A stretch of 64,000 nt of DNA from an uncultured Prevotellaceae bacterium (GCA_946410305.1 CAMJZV010000003.1:114887-178886), one strand, 5' to 3'. Positions 1-9,656 are shown, counted from the first letter of the stretch. The notes: generated by a model from the letters alone, not told the origin. Made by a program: numbers and translations.

Positions 1-1
1 C

Positions 2-1270
2 GAACACTGGCACAAACTGTTTAACTTCGAGGGTAGTGGCACTCAGACACTTGGTACTCTCTGGGGCGACTTCTATAGCGGCATCAAGCGTTGCAATGAT
101 GCCATCAAGTATGCAGACTGGAATAGTGGTAAGCTGAGCGCTGACTTCATCGGTAAGATGGAAATGCAGGCCCGTCTGCTGCGTGTCTACTACTACAATA
201 TCTTGTGGCACTACTACGGTAACGTACCTTTCTATTTGGAGAACCTCACGCTGCCTTATACAGCTCAGCAGATGTCTGCTGACGACATCTATAACCAGCT
301 GCTGCCCGAATTGGAAGATATCATCAACTCTAATGTGCTTCCCATGCGTTGGCCTGCTGCTGAGGCAGGACGTGTGTCGCAGGCGATGGCTTACATGCTT
401 TATGCCGAGATGGTGATGTATCAGAACGACAGTGCACGTTATCCGACAGCCCTCAGCTATATGAAGAAGATCATTGCTGACAGCAACTATGCGCTGAACC
501 CCAGTTTTGCAGACCTTTGGGCTGAGAGTGGTGAGTGGTGTGCTGAGAGCATCTTCGAGATTAACTATAACGACGATCAGGCTCAGCGTGACTGGGGTGC
601 TGCTGCACTCAATGCCGGTGGTACTGTATTCCCCACACTCTGCTCTCCCAACGGTTGGGGCGGCGGTGAAGGCTGGGACGGCGGAAATGATGGCTGGGGA
701 TTCCTGCCTGTCAGAGTCGAGACCTACAACATGTATGCCGAAGGCGACCTCCGTCGTGACGTGACCATCTGGGACCTCCGTTCCTATAGCTATACCGAGC
801 GCTATCAGGATACCCACCTCTGGCACGGCAAGTATCGTCCACAGTCAGCCAACAACAAGGACTGTCCGACATCAAAGAACTTAAACTACAACAATAACAA
901 GCGCATCTACCGCTATGCTGAGACCCTGCTGAACGCTGCTGAACTGCTGTTGCAGACTGGTGGCAGTGCTTCTGAGGCTGCAGACTATGTGAACAAGGTA
1001 CGTGCCCGTGCTGGTCTTGCTGCACTCAATGGTGTGACCATCGACGATATCTTCACAGAGCGTCATCTGGAGTTCTGCGGTGAAGGTAAGCGCTACTTCG
1101 ACCTCGTACGTGCTGAAGGTATCCCTGGTGCTACACAGAAGGCCTCTACGGTTCTCGTACCTGATACCTATGGCTATCGCACCAACTCTTGGACACCTAG
1201 CAAGAAGCACATTCCTCTGTCACAGGACGAACTTGATGCAGACCCAACATTGGTTCAGAACAACTACTAA
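2..1270 (+). CDS. SusD/RagB-family outer-membrane glycan-binding lipoprotein (5' partial)
   Basis: The frame is open to the left edge, so the gene starts outside the window; the track's ATG at 158 is internal. About 422 residues are visible. SusD proteins are surface lipoproteins that pair with a SusC TonB-dependent transporter and capture oligosaccharide. Visible SusD features are the helical TPR-like segment with RLLRVYYYNILWHYYGNVP, the RYAETLLNAAELLL helix, and the C-terminal VNKVRARAGL, ERHLEFCGEGKRYFDLVR and IPLSQDELDADPTL motifs typical of the family. It is followed after 29 bp by a surface lipoprotein, then GH16 and GH3 enzymes, so the substrate is probably a beta-glucan (laminarin or mixed-linkage). 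The cognate susC should lie just upstream. Family assignment is firm; the substrate is inferred from neighbours. Confidence 0.95.
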   Translation, partial: EHWHKLFNFEGSGTQTLGTLWGDFYSGIKRCNDAIKYADWNSGKLSADFIGKMEMQARLLRVYYYNILWHYYGNVPFYLENLTLPYTAQQMSADDIYNQLLPELEDIINSNVLPMRWPAAEAGRVSQAMAYMLYAEMVMYQNDSARYPTALSYMKKIIADSNYALNPSFADLWAESGEWCAESIFEINYNDDQAQRDWGAAALNAGGTVFPTLCSPNGWGGGEGWDGGNDGWGFLPVRVETYNMYAEGDLRRDVTIWDLRSYSYTERYQDTHLWHGKYRPQSANNKDCPTSKNLNYNNNKRIYRYAETLLNAAELLLQTGGSASEAADYVNKVRARAGLAALNGVTIDDIFTERHLEFCGEGKRYFDLVRAEGIPGATQKASTVLVPDTYGYRTNSWTPSKKHIPLSQDELDADPTLVQNNY

Positions 1271-1299
1271 TACGACCACGAATTACGCTAATTTAACGA

Positions 1300-3732
1300 A
1301 TGAAGAATATGAACAAGATATATCAATTATTACGCGCAGGTTTCATGTGCTGTGGCATTGCCGCAGCCATGACGGCCTGTTCTCCCGACAGCTTCGATGG
1401 TGCTGACCCCAACGGCAGACCAACAATTGACGGTGTGGACTTCCAAATCAACGTTGACCAGGAGACCAACCAGATGGTGGCTTCGTACACGGCAAAAGCT
1501 GGTACATATCCTGTATGGATTCTTGATGGTACGACCTATTCTATGCTCCCCGAGGTGGGCTACAAGAACTCAGAGGCCGGCACACATACTGTTGAGCTGA
1601 AACTGGGCAACCGCAACGGCTTCAGCCAGGGTGGCGTGAAGAAAACCTATACCTTCAATGAGACGAAGATTGACTACTCGAAAGATTTCCGCCTGATAAC
1701 AGGAAAGGAGTGGCGCATAGCTAATAAGGAAATAGGTCACATGGCTTGCGGCGAAGCAGGTACAGATGCTTCTGGCTGGTGGGCTGCTCAGCCCGACGAC
1801 AAGAAGGCCTTCGGTGTCTATGACGACCGCATCACCTTCACTGCTGAAAACCTTAAAGGTGGCAACTATTCCTACAGTGCTGGTGCTGATGGCATGACCT
1901 ATGTCAACAAAGGAACCAAATGGGGTGGCGGTGCTTCTGAGGATGTCGACGTCGCACTGGGTGACCAGACAGCTACGTGGAGCTTCGAAGAACTGGATTG
2001 GACTGACAAGGAGGGTAATACCAGCAAGCAGCGCTATATCCGTTTGTCTGCCAACACGCTGTTCCCCTATATCTCTAGCAATGCTCAGTATGCTGACCCC
2101 CTGTTCCGTGTAGAACAGCTGACTTCAAGCAAGTTAGTGCTTGTCTACGATGAGCCCGACCGCTCTATTGCCTGGCGCTTTATACTGACCAGCAAGGAGG
2201 GTGAAAAAGAATGGGAAGGCTTCGACCCCAACAGCCAGTTCAATATGTGGAAGGGTGTCACACCGACGATGGAGTTCTGGTATGCTCCAGGTTGGTCACA
2301 GATTGCCGATCCAGGCTTTGTGGATGGTGGCAACGACTATACCATCACACTGTCCGAGGCTACTACCGACCAGTGGCAGGCTCAGGTGAAGTTCCATACT
2401 GACCTCACTACCAGTGCTGCCAACAACTACGACTTCTCTGCTGTCTTCAACAGCGACAAGGACCTGAACGGAGCTACTGTGAAGCTGGTGCTCGATGGCG
2501 ACGATGGCGTGTTCTATTTCACTGACCGTATCGACCTGAAGGCTGGTCAGGACTATATCTTCTGGAAGAGCGACATGCCTGGTATCGATATGAATAAGGT
2601 GATGCTGGTACTCGACTTCGGTGGTTGTCAGGCTAATACTACCGTCAATGTCTCGGGTATCGTACTGAAGAACCATGCTGACGATGATGGTACCGTACCT
2701 CCAACAGAAGGTGGCGACGATCCCGATCCTGACAAACCCACCATGGACTGGAACTACGAGAGCAGCGCTAACCTCTGGAAGGCTGTCGATGACGGCACGC
2801 TGTTTGATGCCTTTGGATACTGGTTTGCTGACAACGGCTGGGGTGAACTGCCCAATCAGCCTGTGGCTACCCATAAAGGCGATGCCTATGAGATTACCCT
2901 TCCTGAGGGCATAGGTGGTAGCCAGTGGCAGGGGCAGTTCCACATTGACACCAAACTGACAGCCAGTGCCGCTAAAAAGTATAATTTCTATCTGGTAATG
3001 GAGACGGACAAGGATTGTCCTGCAGTGACGATGAAATTTACCGATGGTGGTGACGATAACTACTTCTTTGTAGAGCAGCATGATATCACTGCTGATGAAC
3101 CATTCATCCTGAAAAAGGAAGGTGTTGTGCTGAAGGAAGGCAAGGATGCCAGCGTGCTGCGTCTGTTCTTTGACTTTGGTGGTTCACCTGCTGGTACCAA
3201 TGTCAAGATTAGCAAGATATACTTCGAAGAGGCTGTGTCAATGGACTATGACGATGCCGACAACCTCTGGAAGGCTGTCGATGACGGCACGCTGTTTGAT
3301 GCCTTTGGATACTGGTTTGCTGACAACAGCTGGAGTGAACTGCCCACTCAGCCTGTGGCTACCCATAAAGGAGACGCCTATGAGATTACCCTTCCTGAGG
3401 GTATAGGCGGCAGCCAGTGGCAGGGTCAGTTCCACATCGACACCAAACTTACGGCAAGTGGTAGCAAGACCTACAATTTCCAGTTGGTGATGGAGACAGA
3501 CAAGGATTGTCCTGCTGTGACGATGAAGTTTACCGATGGTGGTGACGACAACTACTTCTTCGTTGAGCAGCATAACATCACTGCTGATGAGCCATTCACC
3601 CTGAAGAAAATGAATGTGTCCTTGAAGGAGGGTAAGGATGCCAGCGTGCTCCGTCTGTTCTTCGACTTTGGCGGCTCTCCTGCAGGTACTAATGTGAAGA
3701 TTAGCAAGATAGTCTTTAAAGAAGCCAACTAA
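1300..3732 (+). CDS. Surface glycan-binding lipoprotein with PKD-like and three CBM-like modules
   Basis: An 810-residue lipoprotein with lipobox ending at Cys27 (AAAMTAC). It occupies the SusE/F (SGBP-B) position directly after SusD. Residues about 40-125 look like a PKD/SusE-type beta-sandwich (YPVWILDG), about 130-300 form a second unassigned domain, and about 312-458, 491-640 and 655-804 are three related modules that each begin with a WK motif (NMWKGV or NLWKAVDDG) and contain an EITLPEGIGGSQWQGQFHID-type core. This is the pattern of a carbohydrate-binding beta-sandwich, possibly CBM4-like. The last two modules are nearly identical at DNA level. It probably holds glucan on the cell surface for the SusCD complex and the GH16 enzyme. 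An alternative in-frame ATG lies at 1309. The binding role is inferred from position and fold pattern. Confidence 0.85.
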   Translation: MKNMNKIYQLLRAGFMCCGIAAAMTACSPDSFDGADPNGRPTIDGVDFQINVDQETNQMVASYTAKAGTYPVWILDGTTYSMLPEVGYKNSEAGTHTVELKLGNRNGFSQGGVKKTYTFNETKIDYSKDFRLITGKEWRIANKEIGHMACGEAGTDASGWWAAQPDDKKAFGVYDDRITFTAENLKGGNYSYSAGADGMTYVNKGTKWGGGASEDVDVALGDQTATWSFEELDWTDKEGNTSKQRYIRLSANTLFPYISSNAQYADPLFRVEQLTSSKLVLVYDEPDRSIAWRFILTSKEGEKEWEGFDPNSQFNMWKGVTPTMEFWYAPGWSQIADPGFVDGGNDYTITLSEATTDQWQAQVKFHTDLTTSAANNYDFSAVFNSDKDLNGATVKLVLDGDDGVFYFTDRIDLKAGQDYIFWKSDMPGIDMNKVMLVLDFGGCQANTTVNVSGIVLKNHADDDGTVPPTEGGDDPDPDKPTMDWNYESSANLWKAVDDGTLFDAFGYWFADNGWGELPNQPVATHKGDAYEITLPEGIGGSQWQGQFHIDTKLTASAAKKYNFYLVMETDKDCPAVTMKFTDGGDDNYFFVEQHDITADEPFILKKEGVVLKEGKDASVLRLFFDFGGSPAGTNVKISKIYFEEAVSMDYDDADNLWKAVDDGTLFDAFGYWFADNSWSELPTQPVATHKGDAYEITLPEGIGGSQWQGQFHIDTKLTASGSKTYNFQLVMETDKDCPAVTMKFTDGGDDNYFFVEQHNITADEPFTLKKMNVSLKEGKDASVLRLFFDFGGSPAGTNVKISKIVFKEAN
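2770..3711 (+). repeat. Tandem intragenic duplication, 492-bp period
   Basis: Two copies, 2770-3219 and 3262-3711, encode the last two modules of the surface lipoprotein. The first about 65 bases of each copy are identical (AACCTCTGGAAGGCTGTCG onward) and most later differences are scattered substitutions, so the duplication is recent or homogenised by gene conversion. Confidence 0.93.
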
Positions 3733-3760
3733 AAGTTAATGAGTTAAAAGGTAAAAAACA

Positions 3761-4870
3761 ATGAAAAAGATGTTTATATATTCCATGCTGATGACTTGTA
3801 GCTTGATGTTTGCAAGCTGCAACAACGACAAATACAGTTACTATGATGGTGGGGCGGCTCCTGATGCCGCCATCACCATCTCGCAAGAGGCATTCGCTGT
3901 GCCAGAAGATGGTGGCACTGTTACCGTCAATGTCACCACAACAGCCAAAGAGTGGGGTGCCTATGCTACGGATAACTTCATCAAGGTAGACTACGAGAAT
4001 ACCAACAGCTCCAGTGGTACCGTCACCATTACGGTGGAAGACAATCCTACTTCTTATGAGCGTACTGGTGCTGTCGTCATCATGTCTGGCAACAGCCGTA
4101 AGAGCATCGCTGTCTCTCAAGAAGCATCGATCGACTCTAATGCTCCCGAAGGATATAAGCTCGTCTGGCACGATGAGTTTAACAGCGGTTCTGAGTTGAA
4201 TGCCTCCGACTGGACCCATGAGGTGCAGAACAGCGGTTGGGTGAACCACGAGTTGCAGAACTACGTCAACCACAAGACTCCCGAGGGGGCGCTGGTGACG
4301 GAGGTACGCAACGGTAAGCTGCGCATCACTGCCTTGAAGGAGAACGGCAAGGTCTATTCAGGTCGTGTCTATGCCAAGGTCCGTGAGGGTTGGACGTATG
4401 GCTATATTGAGGCCAGCATCAAACTGCCAAAGGGTAAGGGCACATGGCCTGCCTTCTGGATGATGCCTGTCAACTTCCGCTCATGGCCTGCCGATGGTGA
4501 GATAGATATCATGGAAGAGGTGGGCTATCACCCCAACTATGTGTCGTCGAGCCTGCATGCCAATGCCCACGTACATACCACTGGTACACAGGTGACCCAC
4601 GAGATGCTGTGCGAGGGTGCAGAGGATGATTTCCATACCTATGCCATCCTGTGGACTGCCGACAACATTACCACCTATGTGGATGGTCAGGTACAGCTCT
4701 CTTACGACAATACGGGCAAGGGCCGTGACGACTGGCCTTATGACAATCCTTTCTACGTCATCTTCAACCTCGCATGGGGTGGCGACTGGGGTGGTTCCCA
4801 GGGTGTTGACGAGTCGGCACTTCCCACCACGATGGAGGTAGACTATGTACGTGTGTTCCAGAAGAATTAA
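3761..4870 (+). CDS. GH16 endo-beta-glucanase lipoprotein with BACON-like domain
   Basis: A 369-residue lipoprotein with lipobox MFASC (Cys20). Residues about 35-125 resemble a BACON/Ig-like spacer (ITISQEAFAVPEDGGTVTVNV and VSQEA), followed by a GH16 jelly roll from YKLVWHDEFN to the C-terminus. The catalytic signature EIDIMEE is intact: Glu247 as nucleophile, Asp249, and Glu252 as acid/base. WPAFWMMP and the terminal MEVDYVRVFQ are also typical of GH16 laminarinase/lichenase. It would cut beta-1,3- or mixed-linkage beta-glucan at the cell surface and feed oligosaccharides to SusCD. The downstream GH3 gene, 24 bp away, would finish hydrolysis in the periplasm. Exact linkage specificity cannot be read from the sequence. 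Confidence 0.94.
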   Translation: MKKMFIYSMLMTCSLMFASCNNDKYSYYDGGAAPDAAITISQEAFAVPEDGGTVTVNVTTTAKEWGAYATDNFIKVDYENTNSSSGTVTITVEDNPTSYERTGAVVIMSGNSRKSIAVSQEASIDSNAPEGYKLVWHDEFNSGSELNASDWTHEVQNSGWVNHELQNYVNHKTPEGALVTEVRNGKLRITALKENGKVYSGRVYAKVREGWTYGYIEASIKLPKGKGTWPAFWMMPVNFRSWPADGEIDIMEEVGYHPNYVSSSLHANAHVHTTGTQVTHEMLCEGAEDDFHTYAILWTADNITTYVDGQVQLSYDNTGKGRDDWPYDNPFYVIFNLAWGGDWGGSQGVDESALPTTMEVDYVRVFQKN

Positions 4871-4894
4871 AGAATAAATAATACATTGTTTTTG

Positions 4895-7126
4895 ATGCTG
4901 AAAGTTCAAAGTATAATCATAACACTGATGGTCACTGCCACCGCTCAGGCCCAGCAACTGCCTAAGTATCTCGATGAGGCGGTACCTGTGGAGCAGCGTA
5001 TCGACGATGCACTCAGCAGGATGACACTCGACGAGAAGATTGCCGTGATTCATGCGCAGTCGAAGTTCTCGAGTCCTGGTGTGAATCGTCTCGGTTTCCC
5101 TGACCTGTGGACTGACGACGGTCCTCATGGTGTGCGCCCTGACGTGCTCTGGGACGAGTGGGTACAGGCTGGTCAGACCAACGACTCGTGTGTGGCATTC
5201 CCTGCGCTGACCTGTCTGGCGGCTACATGGAATCCCGCTATGGCTTCGCTCTATGGCACGTCACTGGGCGAAGAGGCGCTCTATCGCAACAAGAGTGTCA
5301 TTCTGGGCCCTGGTGTGAACATCAACCGCACACCACTGGGAGGTCGTAACTTCGAGTATATGGGTGAAGACCCATATCTCGCCTCGCAGATGGTGGTGCC
5401 CTATGTTCAGGGACTGCAGTCGAAAGGTGTGGCATCGTGTGTGAAGCACTATGCGCTGAATAATGATGAGGAATATCGCCATCAGGTGAATGTCATCATC
5501 AGCGACCGTGCGCTTCATGAAATCTATCTGCCTGCCTTCCGTGCTGCCGTACAGCAGGGTGGGGCATGGGCCATCATGGGTGCCTACAACCTCTATAAAG
5601 ACCAACACAACTGCCATAACGATATCCTCCTGAATAAGATTCTGAAGCGCGACTGGGGCTTCGATGGTGTGGTAATCAGTGACTGGGGTGGCTGCCATAA
5701 CACAGAAGAGGCTGTCACCAATGGTCTTGACCTGGAGTTCGGCACATGGACGGACGGTCTGACGATGGGACGCACCAATGCCTACGACAGCTACCACATG
5801 GCTGTGGCCTACAAGCAACTCATCCAGGAAGGAAAGTTCACCACAAAGGAACTCGACGAGAAGGTACGTCGTGTGCTACGCTTGTTCTATCGTACCACGA
5901 TGAACCGCCATAAGCCCTATGGTTTCCTTTGCTCTGAGGCTCATTATGATGCAGCCAGAAAGATTGCACAAGAAGGTATTGTGCTGCTGAAGAATGAGAA
6001 GAACCTGTTGCCACTGGACAAGTCAAAGCAGCAACGCATCCTTGTCGTTGGTGAGAATGCCATCAAGATGATGACTGTGGGCGGTGGCTCATCGTCGCTG
6101 AAGGTGCAGCACGAAATTCTGCCCCTCGATGGTCTGACATCAGCCCTCAGCCGTCACACCTCTACCATCGTCTACGCTCGTGGCTATGTGGGTGACACCA
6201 TTCAGAGCTTCGACGGCGTAACTGTTGGTCGTAGCCTCCGTGAGACTCGTCCACAGGCTGAGTTGACTGCTGAGGCTGTGGAGAAGGCCAAACAGGCAGA
6301 TGTTGTCATCTTCTTCGGAGGTCTGAACAAGAGCGACTTCCAAGACTGCGAAGGTCACGATCGTAAGCAGTATGAGCTGCCTTATGGTCAGAACGAACTC
6401 ATCGAGGCACTCTTGGCTGTCAATCCCCGTCTGGTGTATGTCAACATCAGTGGTAATGCTGTTGCGATGCCGTTTGCCAACAAGGTGCCTGCTATCCTGC
6501 AGGCGTGGTTCCTCGGCTCTGAGGCAGGTAATGCTATTGCCGATATACTCTTTGGCGATGCCAATCCTTCTGGTAAGTTGCCTTACACCTGGTATCAGCG
6601 TCTTGACGACTGTGGCGCACATGCCTTGAAGGCTTTTCCTGGCACTTGGCGTGATGACTACAAGATTATCGACGAGGAATACAAGGAAGGCATCTATGTA
6701 GGCTATCGCTGGGCTGACAAACAGAAGATTCGTCCCCTGTTCGCCTTTGGTCATGGACTGAGCTATACTACCTTTAAGTTGGGTAAACCTGTTGCTGACA
6801 AGAAACAGCTGACGGCTGACGAAAAGCTTTCCTTTACCGTCAGCGTTACCAATACGGGGCGTCGTGCTGGTGCAGAGACCGTCCAGCTTTATATCAGCGA
6901 CAAGAAAGCCTCAGTAGACCGTCCTCTCAAAGAACTCAAAGCCTTCCAGAAGGTGTTCCTTCTGCCTGGCGAGAGCCGTAACGTCACACTGACCATCGGA
7001 CGTGATGCGCTGAGTTTCTATGACGAGGTGAAAGGTCAGTGGACTGCTGAGCCTGGACAGTTTGAGGCACTCATCGGTACTGCTTCTGATTGTCTCATGG
7101 GTAAATGCTCCTTTGAATTGAAATAA
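4895..7126 (+). CDS. GH3 beta-glucosidase
   Basis: About 743 residues. The track starts at a TTG (4886); the ATG at 4895 gives a better signal peptide (MLKVQSIIITLMVTATAQAQ) and is preferred. GH3 N-terminal barrel with LTCLAATWNPAMA, GPGVNINRTPLGGRNFEYMGEDP, KHYALNN and the nucleophile Asp263 in VVISDWGG. The alpha/beta sandwich domain follows, with probable acid/base Glu486 in FQDCEGHDR, and a C-terminal fibronectin III-like domain (about 640-743). It releases glucose from the non-reducing end of beta-gluco-oligosaccharides, probably in the periplasm. Last gene of the PUL operon, followed by a terminator. Confidence 0.95.
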   Translation: MLKVQSIIITLMVTATAQAQQLPKYLDEAVPVEQRIDDALSRMTLDEKIAVIHAQSKFSSPGVNRLGFPDLWTDDGPHGVRPDVLWDEWVQAGQTNDSCVAFPALTCLAATWNPAMASLYGTSLGEEALYRNKSVILGPGVNINRTPLGGRNFEYMGEDPYLASQMVVPYVQGLQSKGVASCVKHYALNNDEEYRHQVNVIISDRALHEIYLPAFRAAVQQGGAWAIMGAYNLYKDQHNCHNDILLNKILKRDWGFDGVVISDWGGCHNTEEAVTNGLDLEFGTWTDGLTMGRTNAYDSYHMAVAYKQLIQEGKFTTKELDEKVRRVLRLFYRTTMNRHKPYGFLCSEAHYDAARKIAQEGIVLLKNEKNLLPLDKSKQQRILVVGENAIKMMTVGGGSSSLKVQHEILPLDGLTSALSRHTSTIVYARGYVGDTIQSFDGVTVGRSLRETRPQAELTAEAVEKAKQADVVIFFGGLNKSDFQDCEGHDRKQYELPYGQNELIEALLAVNPRLVYVNISGNAVAMPFANKVPAILQAWFLGSEAGNAIADILFGDANPSGKLPYTWYQRLDDCGAHALKAFPGTWRDDYKIIDEEYKEGIYVGYRWADKQKIRPLFAFGHGLSYTTFKLGKPVADKKQLTADEKLSFTVSVTNTGRRAGAETVQLYISDKKASVDRPLKELKAFQKVFLLPGESRNVTLTIGRDALSFYDEVKGQWTAEPGQFEALIGTASDCLMGKCSFELK

Positions 7127-7183
7127 TAGTTAGGTTAGTTAGATATAAGTAAGATTCATTATTAAGTAATTCCATGAAAAAAT

Positions 7184-7217
7184 GTCTGGGAAATAGTGAT
7201 ATTTTCCAGACTTTTTT
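7184..7217 (+). terminator. Rho-independent terminator of the beta-glucan locus
   Basis: GTCTGGGAAATA pairs imperfectly with TATTTTCCAGAC around a short loop, followed by six T. It lies 57 bp after the GH3 stop and directly abuts the -7 box of the next gene. Confidence 0.8.
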
Positions 7218-7218
7218 G

Positions 7219-7226
7219 TATCTTTG
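7219..7226 (+). promoter_or_regulatory. -7 box TATCTTTG for the DUF6377 regulator
   Basis: Matches the Bacteroidota TAnnTTTG consensus, 20 bp before the chosen ATG. No clear -33 TTG was found. Confidence 0.65.
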
Positions 7227-7246
7227 CAAGCAGAAACCAAGCTAGG

Positions 7247-8908
7247 ATGAAGAAACTACTGATAATATTCTCTTGTTGCTTTTCTCTTATCACTCCTTCT
7301 GTCTTTGGACAAAAGGATCTGGCGGCATATTGCCTGCAGATAGATGAGGCCATCGCCCACTCGCAGGACTATATTGCTGCCCATGAGCAGAAGATTGGCG
7401 AAGCTCGTCGTGCGTTGACATTGGAGACTACACCCAAAGGGAGATACACTCAGAACTATCGTCTCTATGAACTCTATAAGCCCTTTGTCAGCGATTCTGC
7501 TATGTACTTCCTGCGTCAGTGCATCTCGCTGGCTGATGGTATTGGCGACCAGTCGTCTGCCGTCCGTTGCCGTTCGCTGTTGGCTATTCGCTGCTCGAAT
7601 ATCGGTATGTATGACGAAGCCCTCAATATCCTTGACTCCATAAAAGTCCAAAATATAGACACCCTTTCCCTTGGCACCTATTACGAGGCCTACAACAATG
7701 TCTATAGCGAGTTGGCCTATTATACCCACCTCGACAACATGCAGCAGTTCTATCATTCCAAGTCTGAGTACTATCAACAACTGATGCTTGCTACCTTACC
7801 GCCCACTAGCGAGTCGTGCTTTCTGCGTCGTGAACAGCGTGCACAGGCTGAAGGTAAGCTCGATGAGGCTATGCGCATCAACGACGAGTGGATGAAGACT
7901 GTTGAGACTGGTTCTCACCCTTATGCTCTCGTGGCGCTCTACCGTTATATTGAGTATAAGCTACGTGGCGACAGTACGCAGATGATTCACTGGCTGGTAG
8001 AGTCTGTCTTGGCTGATATCCGTAATGCCGCGATGGATCAGGGTTCTATGTGGGAACTGGCCAATGAGCTGATGCTGCATGGCGACATTGACAAGGCGTC
8101 AAGCTATATTAGTTTCACCAGTGACTGTGCCAACCGTTATGGCTCCCGTCAGCGCAATTGGCAGATAGCCCCCCTGCTGGCTACCATTGCCAAGAACTAT
8201 AAGGCTCAGAGTGAGCGCAATACCGCCCAGCTATGGGTGGCCCTCGTTATCATTAGTGTCCTCCTACTATGTATTCTTGGTTTCCTTCTGTTCCTGCATC
8301 GTCGAAACAAACAGCTGGCTACTGCCCGTAATGCCCTAAAAGAGTCCAACGATGAGCTGGCTTCTGTCAATGCACAACTGTCTTCTGTCAATGCAGAACT
8401 GTCGTCTGTCAACGCGCAGCTGTCGACCGTGAACTCCCAACTCTCCGAGAGCAACCGCGTTAAGGAAGAGTATATCGGACGATTCATGAGTCTCTGCTCG
8501 CAGTATATCGACAAGCTTGACAACTACCGCAAGATGGTGAATAAGAAAATGAAGAACAAGGAACTCGAAGAACTCTTCCTCCTCTCCAAATCTACGGAGC
8601 TCAAGGAGAAAGAGTTGGAAGAACTCTTCCTTAACTTCGACAGTGTCTTCCTGCACCTCTTTCCCAACTTTGTCAACGACTTCAACGACTTGTTGCAGCC
8701 TGAGGTACGTGTACAACCCAAGGAGGATAATCGTCTCACAACTGAAATCCGCATCTTCGCCCTTATCCGTCTGGGCATTGAAGACTCCTCGAAGATTGCT
8801 GAGTTCCTGCATTATTCCGTCAATACAATCTATAACTACCGTGCTCGCATCAAGAATGGCGCTATCGGAAATCGTGAGCAGTTTGAACACCAGATAAAGA
8901 CGCTGTAA
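7247..8908 (+). CDS. Membrane-anchored TPR / DUF6377 HTH regulator
   Basis: About 553 residues from ATG 7247, chosen because it lies downstream of a -7 box and gives a signal peptide (MKKLLIIFSCCFSLITPSVFG); the track's start at 7196 lies in the terminator. The periplasmic N-terminal half is helical and TPR-like. One membrane segment follows at about 325-350 (VALVIISVLLLCILGFLLFL), then a coiled coil at about 360-415 with five heptad repeats, and a C-terminal DUF6377 region with a LuxR-like helix-turn-helix (FALIRLGIEDSSKIAEFLHYSVNTIYNYRARIKN). The layout implies a one-component membrane sensor that binds DNA from its cytoplasmic end. Its position right after the PUL suggests it may regulate that locus, but this is inference; many DUF6377 genes are unlinked. 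Confidence 0.85.
   Translation: MKKLLIIFSCCFSLITPSVFGQKDLAAYCLQIDEAIAHSQDYIAAHEQKIGEARRALTLETTPKGRYTQNYRLYELYKPFVSDSAMYFLRQCISLADGIGDQSSAVRCRSLLAIRCSNIGMYDEALNILDSIKVQNIDTLSLGTYYEAYNNVYSELAYYTHLDNMQQFYHSKSEYYQQLMLATLPPTSESCFLRREQRAQAEGKLDEAMRINDEWMKTVETGSHPYALVALYRYIEYKLRGDSTQMIHWLVESVLADIRNAAMDQGSMWELANELMLHGDIDKASSYISFTSDCANRYGSRQRNWQIAPLLATIAKNYKAQSERNTAQLWVALVIISVLLLCILGFLLFLHRRNKQLATARNALKESNDELASVNAQLSSVNAELSSVNAQLSTVNSQLSESNRVKEEYIGRFMSLCSQYIDKLDNYRKMVNKKMKNKELEELFLLSKSTELKEKELEELFLNFDSVFLHLFPNFVNDFNDLLQPEVRVQPKEDNRLTTEIRIFALIRLGIEDSSKIAEFLHYSVNTIYNYRARIKNGAIGNREQFEHQIKTL
8354..8455 (+). repeat. 21-bp tandem repeats coding a heptad coiled coil
   Basis: Five diverged 21-bp units encode a seven-residue motif of the form (E/Q)LSSVNA (residues about 370-403). 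This is a coiled-coil linker next to the membrane and likely varies in copy number between strains. Confidence 0.85.
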
Positions 8909-9056
8909 GATAGATAGTCATAATTCTTCTCTTCGCTGAATATTTTGGGCTGTTCGCTGAAAGAAACGGGGAGGGCATTAAACGATTCATACCTTTTGTT
9001 CGTCATAATAGCAGAAAACAACGAACAATATGTGTAACTAATTAAATAACAAAAGT

Positions 9057-9569
9057 ATGAAAAAGATCGTGTTAATGATGGTAGCCCTCCTGTCAATGAC
9101 AGCAGTGCAGGCCCAAGAGAGTGACAACAACAAGAACCAGCAGCAGTTCCGTGGTCCACGACAGATGACGCCCGAGCAGATGACTGAGCGCATGACTAAC
9201 GACCTGAAGTTGAACGACGAGCAGAAAACCAAGGTGCTGGCACTGAACAAGGAGTATGAGAAGGTGATTGCAGGTCCTGGCATGCGTGGCCCACGTCCAC
9301 AGCGTCCTGACGGAGAGTCTGGTGCAACAGCTCAGAACGGACAGCAGCGTCCAGAGCGTCCTCAGCTGACCGACGAGCAGCGTGAAGAGATGAAGCAGCG
9401 CATGGAGAAGCGTCAGGAGTATGAGAAAAAACTGAAAGAGATATTGACTGAAGACCAGTACAAGAAGTATCAGGAGTCTCGCCCTGGACGTCGTGGATTC
9501 GGTCGCGGTCCTGGCCGCGGTGGTCGTCCTGGTGGCTTCGGCCAGGGTGGTCCTCGCCCACAGGACTAA
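9057..9569 (+). CDS. Secreted DUF4890-type protein with Gly/Arg/Pro-rich tail
   Basis: A 170-residue protein with signal peptide MKKIVLMMVALLSMTAVQAQ. The helical core carries two related segments (MTPEQMTERMTNDLKLNDEQKTKVLALNKEYE and LTDEQREEMKQRMEKRQEYEKKLKEILTEDQYKKY) resembling the Spy/CpxP-like LTxxQ helices, which is how DUF4890 proteins are usually described. The last about 25 residues are Gly/Arg/Pro-rich (RGFGRGPGRGGRPGGFGQGG), a composition shared with the tail of the outer-membrane receptor one gene away. Probably a periplasmic chaperone-like or envelope-stress protein; the function is not proven. A hairpin terminator follows. Confidence 0.8.
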   Translation: MKKIVLMMVALLSMTAVQAQESDNNKNQQQFRGPRQMTPEQMTERMTNDLKLNDEQKTKVLALNKEYEKVIAGPGMRGPRPQRPDGESGATAQNGQQRPERPQLTDEQREEMKQRMEKRQEYEKKLKEILTEDQYKKYQESRPGRRGFGRGPGRGGRPGGFGQGGPRPQD

Positions 9570-9585
9570 GCTAAATACCAATTAA

Positions 9586-9615
9586 ATAGGGTCTGTCCTC
9601 ACGGATAGACCCTAT
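9586..9615. terminator. Bidirectional hairpin terminator between DUF4890 gene and aroB
   Basis: ATAGGGTCTGTCC and GGATAGACCCTAT form a 13-bp stem with one mismatch and a 4-nt loop in the convergent intergenic gap. Confidence 0.75.
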
Positions 9616-9656
9616 ACACTTGGTTAATTAGCAAATTTTAATAGGTAGTAGTTTTC

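Noticed and set aside
2296-3081. 261-aa minus-strand ORF
   Set aside because: Antisense shadow of the surface lipoprotein; a similar ORF recurs antisense to the duplicate module, and it has no start context or family.
3716-4273. 185-aa minus-strand ORF
   Set aside because: Antisense to the well-supported GH16 gene, no domain.
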